Counted from the first letter of the stretch, positions 44,983 through 52,113 are shown. The stretch is 64,000 nucleotides of DNA from Ignavibacteriota bacterium (GCA_016218045.1 JACRFB010000001.1:1-64000); one strand, 5' to 3'. Program-made: numbers and translations. Notes: a model not told the origin generated them from the sequence alone.

Positions 44983-45072
44983 CTTCCCTCTTCCCTCTTC
45001 ACCCTTCCCTCTTCACTCTTCACCCTTCCCTCTTCCCTCTTCACCCTTCCCTCTTCCCTCTTCACCCTTCGC
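44983..45072. repeat. CTTCCCT/CTTCACC array, right arm of S23 element B
   Basis: About twelve 7-8-base pyrimidine units. The last one merges with the rfbA 3' end: CTTTCACCCTTCAGAC contains the rfbA TGA stop (45078-45080) in the same word context as the repeat (TTCACCCTTC). Confidence 0.92.
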
Positions 45073-45077
45073 GCCTT

Positions 45078-45947
45078 TCACCCTTCAGACAGCAACTCCT
45101 GCAAATATGCGCCATACGGATTCTTCCGCATCGCCTCGCCAAGAGCGCGAAGTTGATCGTTATCAATCCACCCCATGCGCCAGGCAATTTCCTCGGGGCA
45201 GCCGATTTTTAATCCCTGACGCTGTTCGATGGTTTCGATAAACATCGAGGCCTGGAGAAGCGATTCATGTGTGCCCGTATCGAGCCAGGCGGTGCCGCGG
45301 CTCAGCACGTCGACGCTCAATTCTCCCCTTCGAAGGTATTCAAGATTGAGATCCGTGATTTCCAGCTCACCTCGATGAGAGGGCTTCTGCGCCCTTGCGA
45401 ATTCCGAAGCGCGTCCGTCGTAAAAGTATAAACCCGGCACCGCGTAATTGGACTTTGGCTGCGCGGGTTTTTCCTCTATCGAAAGTGCCGTTCCGTCGAC
45501 TCCGAATTCCACCACACCGTAGCGTTCTGGATCACGGACGTAGTATGCAAAGATGCGCGCGCCCGTTTCGAGTGACGCCGCTGCCTGCAGCTTTCTGGCG
45601 AGATCGGCTCCGTAAAACAGATTGTCGCCCAGCACCAGGCACGATGGCGATCCGTCAAGAAAGGACTCACCGATGATGAAAGCCTGCGCAAGTCCGTCAG
45701 GCGAGGGTTGCTCCGCAAAGCTGAATGAAAGCCCCCACATTTCTCCTGTCCCGAGAAGCTCCCGGAAACGCGGAAGATCCTGCGGAGTTGAAATCACCAG
45801 TATTTCCCTGATACCCGCAAGCATCAGCGTCGAAAGCGGATAATAAATCATCGGCTTGTCGTACACAGGGAGGAGCTGCTTGCTCACGACGCGCGTGAGC
45901 GGATGCAGGCGCGTGCCGGAGCCGCCGGCGAGGATGATGCCTTTCAT
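45078..45947 (-). CDS. rfbA: Glucose-1-phosphate thymidylyltransferase
   Basis: The start at 45947 ([20 protein letters not shown]) gives 289 residues, the family norm; a longer reading is only translated tandem repeat. Further motifs are [66 protein letters not shown] and [16 protein letters not shown]. It makes dTDP-glucose from glucose 1-phosphate and dTTP. Tandem arrays touch it on both sides (44983-45072 and 45949-46016). Confidence 0.95.
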   Translation of the reverse strand: MKGIILAGGSGTRLHPLTRVVSKQLLPVYDKPMIYYPLSTLMLAGIREILVISTPQDLPRFRELLGTGEMWGLSFSFAEQPSPDGLAQAFIIGESFLDGSPSCLVLGDNLFYGADLARKLQAAASLETGARIFAYYVRDPERYGVVEFGVDGTALSIEEKPAQPKSNYAVPGLYFYDGRASEFARAQKPSHRGELEITDLNLEYLRRGELSVDVLSRGTAWLDTGTHESLLQASMFIETIEQRQGLKIGCPEEIAWRMGWIDNDQLRALGEAMRKNPYGAYLQELLSEG

Positions 45948-45948
45948 G

Positions 45949-46016
45949 GGGAGACGGGGAACGGTAGACGTGAGACGTGAGACGGGAGACGGGAGACGTG
46001 AGACGTGAGACGTGAG
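45949..46016. repeat. GTGAGAC tandem array upstream of rfbA
   Basis: About eight 7-base units (GTGAGAC and GGGAGAC variants) begin one base upstream of the rfbA start codon. The same unit forms the arms of S23 element C, 3.4 kb away, but there is no S23 gene here. It fills the gap between rfbA and the nucleotidyltransferase gene and may be a solo arm. Confidence 0.9.
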
Positions 46017-46041
46017 CCGAGAGAGGTAGGCGGCTTCCGTT

Positions 46042-46614
46042 TTACACGGATGCTTCGACATCGTCACGCAAATCAAGCAGGCGCGGGACAATTGTCTCGT
46101 CTTCCTTCAAGGCCGCAAGAGGTCGGAGTTCTTGCAGGATGAGCTGCCAGTCGAGGTGCGTATGCTGACGGATGATCACGCCGTGTATGTCGACCCAATC
46201 CTGCGGTCTGCTCGCGAATGCCTTGAGTATGATCAGGTCCTCGGCGCTGCAGGTGCGGAGGGCGCGGGTTGGCGAATAGGAGAAAGCACTTGATCTGTCG
46301 ATGCAGCGTTCCTCGTAGGGCAGGCCCCCGAGCGCGGCATCGATGGGGATGCCATTTGTTGCTGAAATAAGGAGGACGCGATTCTGTAGTGCGAATGTGC
46401 GCGCATCTTTCAGGCGTGCCTGATACAATGAGAGTATGTAATCGATCAGCTCTTCCTCATCCCCGAATCGACAGAGAATCGTTGCGTCAACATTGCGAGT
46501 CAGTCGTGGCTCACCCCACCGGAGAAGTGCCAGCCCGCCTATAAAGCAAAATGGATGGGCGCCCTCTGTGAGTCGAGTTTGGATCTCGAATGCAGCGTCA
46601 AGCAGTTCTGTCAT
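46042..46614 (-). CDS. Nucleotidyltransferase (AbiEii-like)
   Basis: The 190-residue protein has [20 protein letters not shown] and RNVDATILC, an AbiEii/MNT-like GG and D-x-x site in which the usual D-x-D is only partly kept (NVDATI), then [20 protein letters not shown] and DIHGVI. It overlaps a small upstream gene by 17 bases. It is the third nucleotidyltransferase pair among the sugar genes, lying between wlbC and rfbA. Confidence 0.75.
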   Translation of the reverse strand: MTELLDAAFEIQTRLTEGAHPFCFIGGLALLRWGEPRLTRNVDATILCRFGDEEELIDYILSLYQARLKDARTFALQNRVLLISATNGIPIDAALGGLPYEERCIDRSSAFSYSPTRALRTCSAEDLIILKAFASRPQDWVDIHGVIIRQHTHLDWQLILQELRPLAALKEDETIVPRLLDLRDDVEASV

Positions 46615-46834
46615 GCCGCGGCTTCAGATGAAATATTCGTTGTTGTTCCACGAGTCCACTCGTGCAGATCAACTCCCGTTCCAGGGATATAAGCGAGAGC
46701 AGACCGTCCATCGACCTTATAGCGGCGGCTGTATCAGCCTTCCTGATTTCCTCGCGGCGGATGCGCTCGAGTTCGGGTGCTGCGCGGCGCCATGCGTCGA
46801 TCCAGTGTTGTGTATTTTCGTCGCGCTCTGTCAT
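46598..46834 (-). CDS. Small partner of the 46042 nucleotidyltransferase
   Basis: The 78-residue helical protein ([51 protein letters not shown]) is the kind of short gene that precedes a nucleotidyltransferase in HEPN/MNT- or AbiE-like pairs. WRRAAPELERIRREEIR is recognisable from such partners. It is probably the regulatory or antitoxin half. Confidence 0.6.
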   Translation of the reverse strand: MTERDENTQHWIDAWRRAAPELERIRREEIRKADTAAAIRSMDGLLSLISLERELICTSGLVEQQRIFHLKPRHDRTA

Positions 46835-46863
46835 GTATAGTACTACTTATGGTATGTCGTTCC

Positions 46864-46892
46864 GTCGCGCCTCGACAAGCTCGGCGTGACAC
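46864..46892. repeat. REP-like palindrome
   Basis: A copy of the dispersed GTCGCGCCTCGACAAGCTCG element, between the nucleotidyltransferase pair and wlbC. Confidence 0.8.
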
Positions 46893-46937
46893 AGATGTGC
46901 TGTTTCGCTTCCCCTCTGTGGCTCTGCCCTCTGTCCC

Positions 46938-48122
46938 TTACCAGGCCGAGACGAAGCCGGCGACAGTGTCAACAACATACTGCTTCATCTCCGGCGTCAG
47001 TTCCGGATATATCGGCAACGCGATGATGGTTGCCGCGACATCATCCGAAACCGGAAAGACGTCGATCGACGTCGGCAGATCCTTGAAACATTCCTGTTTG
47101 TGGAACGGCACCGGATAATACACAGCGCACCCGACGTTGTGCTCCTGCAGGTGGGAGAGAAGGCCGTCACGGTTTTGTACACGAATGCAGTACTGATTGT
47201 GGATGTGCACGAAGTTGTGTCCGTGCCCTTCGTACACCGACGCGGGCAGAAGAATCCGGTTATTACCGTCGAAGGCGGTCACGCCGGGCCGCTCGGCGAG
47301 ACCCGCCGCAATGAAGGCCTCGTTGTAGAACGCCGCGTTGTATCTGCGCGCCGCCGTCCACGAATCGAGATGCGGAAGTTTCACATTCAGTACCGCGGCC
47401 TGCAGGGCGTCGAGGCGGAAATTCCCGCCGATCACGGCGTGATAGTATTGCTTTTCGCCGCCGTGTACACGCATGATGCGGATGCGCTGCGCGAGATCGT
47501 CGTCGTTTGTGGTAATGACACCGCCATCTCCGTAGCCGCCCAGATTCTTGCTCGGGAAAAACGAAAAACACCCGACAGTGCCGATGGCGCCGACCCGGCG
47601 CCCGTCCTTGTACTGCGTGCCTATTGCCTGTGCAGCGTCTTCGACGACGTGCAGGGAGTATTTTTCCGCAACGGCCAGAATGGCGTCCATGTCCGCGGAT
47701 TGTCCGAAAAGATGCACCGGCACGACGGCCTTGATGTCGACAAGGTCCTGATATTTTTCTATGGCGCGCTCCATTGCGGCCGGATCAATGTTATATGTCA
47801 CAGGATCAACGTCGACAAAGATCGGCACGGCATGGAGACGCGACACAACACCGGCGGTGGCAAAAAATGAAAAAGTGGGAACGAGTACACCGTCGCCGGG
47901 TCCGATGCCGAGCGCCATCATGGCAAGTAGCAGCGCGTCCGTTCCGGACGACACACCAATGGCGTGTTTGGTTCCTACATACGCGGCGATATTTGTTTCC
48001 AGCGCGGTGACATCGGGGCCGAGAATGAAATACTGTGCCTCCGAAACACGCAGTACGGCCGCGTCGAGTTCGGATTTTAAGGTGCGGTACTGGGCTTTGA
48101 GATCAAGAAGAGGGACGTTCAT
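46938..48122 (-). CDS. wlbC: UDP-3-keto-GlcNAcA aminotransferase
   Basis: The 394-residue DegT/DnrJ/EryC1 enzyme has VPLLDLKAQYRTLKSELDAA, FILGPDVTALETNIAAYVGT, SGTDALLLAMMALGIGPGDG, VVEDAAQAIGTQY and the PLP lysine in CFSFFPSKNLGGYGDGGVIT. With WlbA and WlbB nearby it is best read as WbpE/WlbC, which aminates C3 of the keto sugar. The start codon adjoins the 9-bp repeat array of element D. Confidence 0.9.
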   Translation of the reverse strand: MNVPLLDLKAQYRTLKSELDAAVLRVSEAQYFILGPDVTALETNIAAYVGTKHAIGVSSGTDALLLAMMALGIGPGDGVLVPTFSFFATAGVVSRLHAVPIFVDVDPVTYNIDPAAMERAIEKYQDLVDIKAVVPVHLFGQSADMDAILAVAEKYSLHVVEDAAQAIGTQYKDGRRVGAIGTVGCFSFFPSKNLGGYGDGGVITTNDDDLAQRIRIMRVHGGEKQYYHAVIGGNFRLDALQAAVLNVKLPHLDSWTAARRYNAAFYNEAFIAAGLAERPGVTAFDGNNRILLPASVYEGHGHNFVHIHNQYCIRVQNRDGLLSHLQEHNVGCAVYYPVPFHKQECFKDLPTSIDVFPVSDDVAATIIALPIYPELTPEMKQYVVDTVAGFVSAW

Positions 48123-48126
48123 TGCA

Positions 48127-48190
48127 GGGGAATGGAGTTAATGGGGTAAATGGGGGGGGAATGGAGTAAATGGGGTGAATGGGGTGAATA
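48127..48190. repeat. 9-bp AATGGGGTG array, arm of S23 element D
   Basis: Units of AATGGGGTG, AATGGGGTA and AATGGAGTA run from 48127 to 48190 upstream of wlbC. The segment at 48169-48182 (AATGGGGTGAATGG) is perfectly complementary to 48429-48442 at the other end of the S23 fragment. Confidence 0.88.
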
Positions 48191-48202
48191 TGTGTAGGGG
48201 TG

Positions 48203-48436
48203 TTAGAGATTTATTACGACACTTTTTTTGTATGCCATAAGGAGATAGGAAGCGCGATGATGTGCGGCGAAGATTGGATCGGATTCCGTTATATAACCGA
48301 GACGTAGAGCGATAGTCAGTTGGGTATCGAGTTCACTCATCAATCCACTGGTGATCGATAAGAACTGATTCAGTTCGCGGTTGCTGCTGCGGCCTGCTCC
48401 CTCGGCAATGTTGGACGGAACCGATGCTCCATTCAC
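48203..48436 (-). pseudogene. S23/IVP protein, N-terminally truncated (copy D)
   Basis: The frame reads GASVPSNIAEGAGRSSNREL with NQFLSITSGLMSELDTQLTI following, clearly the middle and C-terminal half of an S23 protein, but the first helix and the LxxQMRRA segment are absent. The only starts (GTG at 48436) lie in the gmd stop-codon repeat, at the exact breakpoint. About 45 residues are missing compared with copies B and C. It is probably a remnant; expression as a 77-residue protein is possible. Confidence 0.8.
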
Positions 48437-49410
48437 CCCATTCCCGCGATGGCGGCGAGATCTGCATCGACCATCAGCCGTACCAGGTCGGCGTAGGTTG
48501 TCTGGGCTTTCCAGCCGAGATCGGCGTGGGCACGAGACGGGTCGCCGAGGAGTATATCCACTTCGGCGGGGCGGTAATACAGCGGATCAGTCGTGACATA
48601 ATCGCGGTAATCGAGACCGACATGCGAGAAGGCCGCGTCAACAAATTCGCGCACACTGTGCGCTTCGCCGGTGGCGATCACGTAATCGCGGGGTTCATCC
48701 TGCTGAAGGATCAGCCACATCGCTTCGACATACTCTTTTGCATACCCCCAGTCGCGTTTCGCGTCGAGATTGCCGAGGCGCAATTCCCTCGTCTTGCCGG
48801 CCTTGATACGCGCCACGGTGCCCGTGATCTTGCGTGTCACGAATTCGAAACCGCGCCGTGGTGATTCATGATTATATAATATCCCGCTGGCGGCTTTTAG
48901 TCCGTAGGCCTCTCGATAATTTCTCGTGAGATGAAAGCCGGCCACCTTGGTGATACCGTACGCCGAGCGGGGGTGAAAGTCGGTGTCCTCGTTCTGCGGC
49001 ACCTCGCGTACCTTGCCGAACATCTCGCTCGATCCGGCAAAATAGAATCGGCACTCGGGCGCCACCTGCTTGATCGACGAAAGCATATAATGCGTTCCGT
49101 CGATGTTCGTGTTGAACGTCGAGAATTCATCCTCGAAGGAATAACTCACAAAACTCTGCGCGGCGAGATGATAACACTCGTCGGGCCGTACTTCGCGAAT
49201 CACGTTAAAAAGACTGGGGTAGCTCTCAAGCGAGGCGGGATGCAGCCGCACCCTGTCGTACAAATGCCGGATCCGACCCAGCCGATGCTCGGGATCCTCG
49301 ATTGCCACACGGCGCACAAGGCCGTGAACATCATAGCCCTTCGCGAGCAGAAATTCCGCCAGGTAACTGCCGTCCTGGCCGGTGATGCCGGTGATGAGTG
49401 CTGTGGGCAT
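48433..49410 (-). CDS. gmd: GDP-mannose 4,6-dehydratase
   Basis: The 325-residue SDR has ALITGITGQDGSYLAEFLLA, HLAAQSFVSYSFEDE, SSEMFGKV, the catalytic SAYGITKVAGFHLTRNYREA, LYNHESPRRGFEFVTRKIT and RDWGYAKEYVEAMWLILQQD. It makes GDP-4-keto-6-deoxymannose, precursor of fucose, rhamnose or perosamine; the second enzyme is not in the window, although an SDR at 34141 could serve. The C-terminus overlaps the S23 D arm. Confidence 0.95.
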   Translation of the reverse strand: MPTALITGITGQDGSYLAEFLLAKGYDVHGLVRRVAIEDPEHRLGRIRHLYDRVRLHPASLESYPSLFNVIREVRPDECYHLAAQSFVSYSFEDEFSTFNTNIDGTHYMLSSIKQVAPECRFYFAGSSEMFGKVREVPQNEDTDFHPRSAYGITKVAGFHLTRNYREAYGLKAASGILYNHESPRRGFEFVTRKITGTVARIKAGKTRELRLGNLDAKRDWGYAKEYVEAMWLILQQDEPRDYVIATGEAHSVREFVDAAFSHVGLDYRDYVTTDPLYYRPAEVDILLGDPSRAHADLGWKAQTTYADLVRLMVDADLAAIAGMG

Positions 49411-49419
49411 GGCGGTTGG

Positions 49420-49453
49420 TCGTGAGACGTGAGTCGAAAGACGTGAGACGGAA
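49420..49453. repeat. GTGAGACG array, left arm of S23 element C
   Basis: Contains AAGACGTGAGACGGAA at 49438-49453, the perfect reverse complement of 49965-49980. It lies just upstream of the gmd start. Confidence 0.88.
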
Positions 49454-49567
49454 TACGTGCGAGGTTTAAAAGTAGCGGCCTGTCACGAGTTATGTCGTAG
49501 AACTGGGAACATTTTTCTTGTTCCTGTAGTATAACATCTGGGAACCACACTCACTCGGAGGTAGAAA

Positions 49568-49951
49568 ATGGATCGCGATGCGGAATGGGAGATAAGGGGA
49601 CGGGGGCATGAGAAGTTGGATGTATGGAGGCTGTCCATCGATTTGGCAGAATTTGTCTGGAAATTTACATCGTCGCTGCCAAAAGAGGAGAGATACGTTC
49701 TCGTTTCCCAGATGCGACGCTCGGCTTTATCGATCCCATCAAACATTGCTGAGGGTGCCGCCCGTGTCAGCCCTGCTGAGAAGGCGCGCTTTTACACTAT
49801 CGCCCGAGGCTCCGCTGCAGAACTCGAAACCCAGTTCGTGATTTCTGCAAGACTCGGCTTCGTTTCACGCGGACAGTTCGACCTCTCGATACTTGATCGG
49901 ATCACAGCGATGCTCTCAGCAATGATTCGCAAGCAGAAAAGCCAGCATTAG
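49568..49951 (+). CDS. S23/IVP four-helix-bundle protein (copy C)
   Basis: The 127-residue protein has HEKLDVWRLSIDLAEFVWKF, LPKEERYVLVSQMRRSALSI, PSNIAEGAARVSPAEKARFY, IARGSAAELETQFVISARLG and a C-terminal LDRITAMLSAMIRKQK helix. It matches the S23 family across its whole length and is closest to copy B. The ATG at 49568 has CGGAGGTAGAAA just upstream, a strong ribosome-binding site, so it looks translated. Confidence 0.9.
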   Translation: MDRDAEWEIRGRGHEKLDVWRLSIDLAEFVWKFTSSLPKEERYVLVSQMRRSALSIPSNIAEGAARVSPAEKARFYTIARGSAAELETQFVISARLGFVSRGQFDLSILDRITAMLSAMIRKQKSQH

Positions 49952-49984
49952 CTCGTCTCACGTCTTCCGTCTCACGTCTTACCG
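49952..49984. repeat. Inverted GTGAGACG array, right arm of S23 element C
   Basis: CTCGTCTCACGTCTTCCGTC followed by TCACGTCTTACCG. The segment 49965-49980 pairs perfectly with 49438-49453. It ends six bases short of the antiterminator stop codon. Confidence 0.88.
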
Positions 49985-49990
49985 TTTCCT

Positions 49991-50527
49991 CTACAGCGCG
50001 AGATCCGCAACAGGCACCTCCACCGACACAATCTGGTTAATCACTTCGACGCGGATTGCAACGCGCGTGCCGCCACGGAATTCGACGAGATGGCCGCGGA
50101 GGCCGCTCATCGGACCGTGCCGTACCAGCACCTCCTGACCGAGCCGCAGTGACGTGTCTTCAAGGCGCACGTCCTCCGGCCGTGTGATGGCAATGCGCAG
50201 ACTGTCGATGGTACTATTGGATACGACCGCAAGTTTCCCGCCGAAACTGACGTAGCGCAACGCTCCATCAGTTTCCAACGCGGTGATGCGTTCGCGCTCA
50301 TGTACAAACACAAACACATACCCGGAAAAGAGGGGACTCTCCACAACCTTCTTCCGGTCGGACCATTGGCGTACTTCCTCGCGAAGCGGGAGAAAACATT
50401 CAATCGCGCGCTCTACAAGCTGGTCGCGAATCTTCTTTTCGAAGCGCGGACGCGTGTAGAGCACGAGCCAACGTCGTCGCGCACCGCCCGCCCGTAGATC
50501 CGGAGAAAGCTCCGCCAATTCACTCAC
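49991..50527 (-). CDS. NusG-like (UpxY/RfaH-type) transcription antiterminator
   Basis: The 178-residue protein has RRWLVLYTRPRFEKKIRDQL, ECFLPLREEVRQWSDRKKVV, PLFSGYVFVFVHERERITAL and a C-terminal KOW-like segment (LRLGQEVLVRHGPMSGLRGH). Its NGN domain is of the kind that heads Bacteroidota capsule operons. As first gene it should bind RNA polymerase at the locus leader and let it read through the 50-kb operon. The start is a GTG at 50527. Confidence 0.88.
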   Translation of the reverse strand: MSELAELSPDLRAGGARRRWLVLYTRPRFEKKIRDQLVERAIECFLPLREEVRQWSDRKKVVESPLFSGYVFVFVHERERITALETDGALRYVSFGGKLAVVSNSTIDSLRIAITRPEDVRLEDTSLRLGQEVLVRHGPMSGLRGHLVEFRGGTRVAIRVEVINQIVSVEVPVADLAL

Positions 50528-50575
50528 AGGAGCGATCGATTCCTGCCGTCACGCGGCGTGGTTTATGGAGAAACT

Positions 50576-50606
50576 CCGCGGGAGAATCGTGTACAATATC
50601 CCGCGG
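50576..50606. terminator. Inverted repeat between the TPR gene and the antiterminator gene
   Basis: CCGCGGGA (50576-50583) and TCCCGCGG (50599-50606) form an eight-base perfect stem with a 15-base loop. On the minus strand it follows the TPR stop codon by 39 bases and precedes the antiterminator start by about 49. It may be a terminator of the upstream genes or a leader hairpin at which the NusG-like protein acts; there is no long T-run. Confidence 0.45.
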
Positions 50607-50645
50607 TTGAAAATCTATGGAGCGTTCCGGTGCTTCCGGGATACA

Positions 50646-51434
50646 TCAGTCCTCGTTTGCAATCTGCTTGAGCAGGGCCGCCGCCTCCTTTTTGAACATG
50701 GGATCGTCTTCGTCCTGCACCTGCATCGTCGCGACGGCGGTGAGATGCGCGCGCGCCTTTGCATACTCGTCCATTTCCACATAATTGCGGGCGGCGTCGA
50801 GCCGGAACATGACAAAGCCGGGATCCAAACGAATGGAGGTTTCGAATTCCCGGGCGGCGATATCGCGATCGCCCCATCCGAGGCCAAGCGGCAGCCGCAC
50901 CAAATATGGTTTGTCGCAGACTTTTGCGTGTGTGCGCGCGAGTACATAATGCGCGATTGCGAGATGATGTTTGTCTTCGTTGTTGAGGGCAATGGCCTTC
51001 TCGAGATCCGCCTTGACGTCCTTCACAAGACCAACCACGGAGAAGACGCCTTTAAAAAGGGCGATACGTCCGTTTGCTATTGCGCGCCTGAGGTAGCCCA
51101 TCATTCCGGATGGATTCGCCTTTATTGCCCTGTTTGCATAGTCGAGCGATTTGGAATAGACGGCGAGCTGCTCATCTTTTTGTTCGTCGGTACCGGCGGG
51201 CATGTGTTCGGCGATATCGAGATACGCGCGGCTGATGCGCCAGAGCACCTTGTAATTTCCCGCATCGAGCGCCTCGGCCTTTTTATATACTTCGAGGGCA
51301 TCTTTGTTTTTAAAGGCCTGTTCGACAAGGCGGTCGCCCTCTGCGATCAGCGCTCCGGCATCCTGGGCGGAGAGGCGCGGGAGAATCACGAGGCACAGAA
51401 TCGATACAACGGGAAAAAAACGGTTTCGGATCAC
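50646..51434 (-). CDS. Exported TPR protein
   Basis: The 262-residue product starts at a GTG (51434) giving IRNRFFPVVSILCLVILPRL with SAQ as a probable signal-peptidase site. It contains several TPR-like helical pairs (ALEVYKKAEALDAGNYKVLW, RISRAYLDIAEHM, LDYANRAIKANPSGMMGYLR, AREFETSIRLDPGFVMFRLD). A longer N-terminus from 51512 would lack a signal. It is likely periplasmic or outer-membrane-associated; its partner is unknown. Confidence 0.7.
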   Translation of the reverse strand: MIRNRFFPVVSILCLVILPRLSAQDAGALIAEGDRLVEQAFKNKDALEVYKKAEALDAGNYKVLWRISRAYLDIAEHMPAGTDEQKDEQLAVYSKSLDYANRAIKANPSGMMGYLRRAIANGRIALFKGVFSVVGLVKDVKADLEKAIALNNEDKHHLAIAHYVLARTHAKVCDKPYLVRLPLGLGWGDRDIAAREFETSIRLDPGFVMFRLDAARNYVEMDEYAKARAHLTAVATMQVQDEDDPMFKKEAAALLKQIANED

Positions 51435-51519
51435 GCGACACCTGCCTGGATTGGGAGTGCGACACACACGGGGCGCTCGGCATGTGTGGCGGCATGCCCG
51501 CGATGCTGGCAACAGCCCA

Positions 51520-52089
51520 TCAATCCCCCGCCTGGATATTGCGGATCACGTCACGCACGCGTGCCGCTTCCTCGTAATCCTCTTTTTGTATTGCGGCCTG
51601 CAACTGTTCCTGAAGCTGTTCGAGCTGGCGCTCGCGCGTTGCGACGTGTTCGGCCGCGGCTGCCGGTTCGTCTTCTTCCTCTTCCTCGGGAATATATCCC
51701 GCCTCTTCGAGCACCTCTTCCGACACGTAGATCGGTACGCCGTAGCGCACAGCCAGCGCAACGGCGTCGCTCGGTCTCGAATCCACCTCGCCACCGTCCA
51801 CCGCATCGATGCTAATGCGCGCGTAAAACGTGCCGTCGCGCAATTCCGAGATTGTCACCTCGGCTACCGTCGCGCCGAACGCATCGATCACAGAACGCAG
51901 CAGATCGTGTGTCATCGGACGCGGCGGTTTGATGTGTTCCATTTCGAGGGCGATCGCCTGCGCTTCGAATGCGCCGATGATGATGGGTAGGCGCCGGTGC
52001 CCGTGTAATTCCTTCAGGATGAGTGCGTAGGCCCCACCACTGGAGGGACTCGTCGAGAGCCCCATGATTTCCACCTGCACACGTTGCAC
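51520..52089 (-). CDS. Bifunctional nuclease (DUF151) with UVR motif
   Basis: The 189-residue protein has a BFN/DUF151 domain (VQVEIMGLSTSPSSGGAYAL, RLPIIIGAFEAQAIALEME, RPMTHDLLRSVIDAFGATVA, SRPSDAVALAVRYGVPIYVS) and a C-terminal UvrB/UvrC-like motif (EQLQEQLQAAIQKEDYEEAA with RVRDVIR). The combination is common in Bacteroidota and Chlorobiota. The family is reported to have RNase and DNase activity in plants and bacteria; its role here is unknown. Confidence 0.9.
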   Translation of the reverse strand: MQRVQVEIMGLSTSPSSGGAYALILKELHGHRRLPIIIGAFEAQAIALEMEHIKPPRPMTHDLLRSVIDAFGATVAEVTISELRDGTFYARISIDAVDGGEVDSRPSDAVALAVRYGVPIYVSEEVLEEAGYIPEEEEEDEPAAAAEHVATRERQLEQLQEQLQAAIQKEDYEEAARVRDVIRNIQAGD

Positions 52090-52113
52090 CGGTCTTCTCC
52101 CGTGGTCAGAAAA

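Larger units (their letters stand above)
44448..45072. mobile_element. Candidate S23 element B
   Basis: Purine arm (44448-44484), a 94-base leader with promoter-like TATAAT (44533-44538) and the hairpin CGGTCGACTAACGACCG, the S23 gene, then the pyrimidine arm 44983-45072. It sits between rfbA and wlbA, on the strand opposite to the operon. The mobile nature is an inference. Confidence 0.45.
48127..48442. mobile_element. Candidate S23 element D (decayed)
   Basis: The truncated S23 gene is enclosed by complementary 14-base segments at 48169-48182 and 48429-48442. The latter also holds the gmd stop codon. This copy is oriented with the operon, unlike A, B and C. It has lost the leader and the N-terminal third of the gene, as if deleted up to the arm. 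Confidence 0.4.
49420..49984. mobile_element. Candidate S23 element C
   Basis: Left arm (49420-49453), a 114-base leader with GGGAAC twice (49505, 49540) and TATAAC (49530-49535), the S23 gene and the right arm (49952-49984). The element lies between the antiterminator gene and gmd, so it is the first interruption of the glycan operon and is read against it. Confidence 0.45.

Noticed and set aside
45948-46091. Longer N-terminus for RfbA (MSRACLICV...)
   Set aside because: The extra residues are only translated GTGAGAC repeats, and the family start MKGIILAGG follows at 45947.
41471-49951. Diversity-generating retroelement suggested by Avd-like S23 proteins
   Set aside because: There is no reverse transcriptase, no template or variable repeat and no target C-type lectin gene in the window.
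50565-51815. 416-codon plus-strand open frame
   Set aside because: It overlaps the TPR and BFN genes on the opposite strand and lacks domain similarity.
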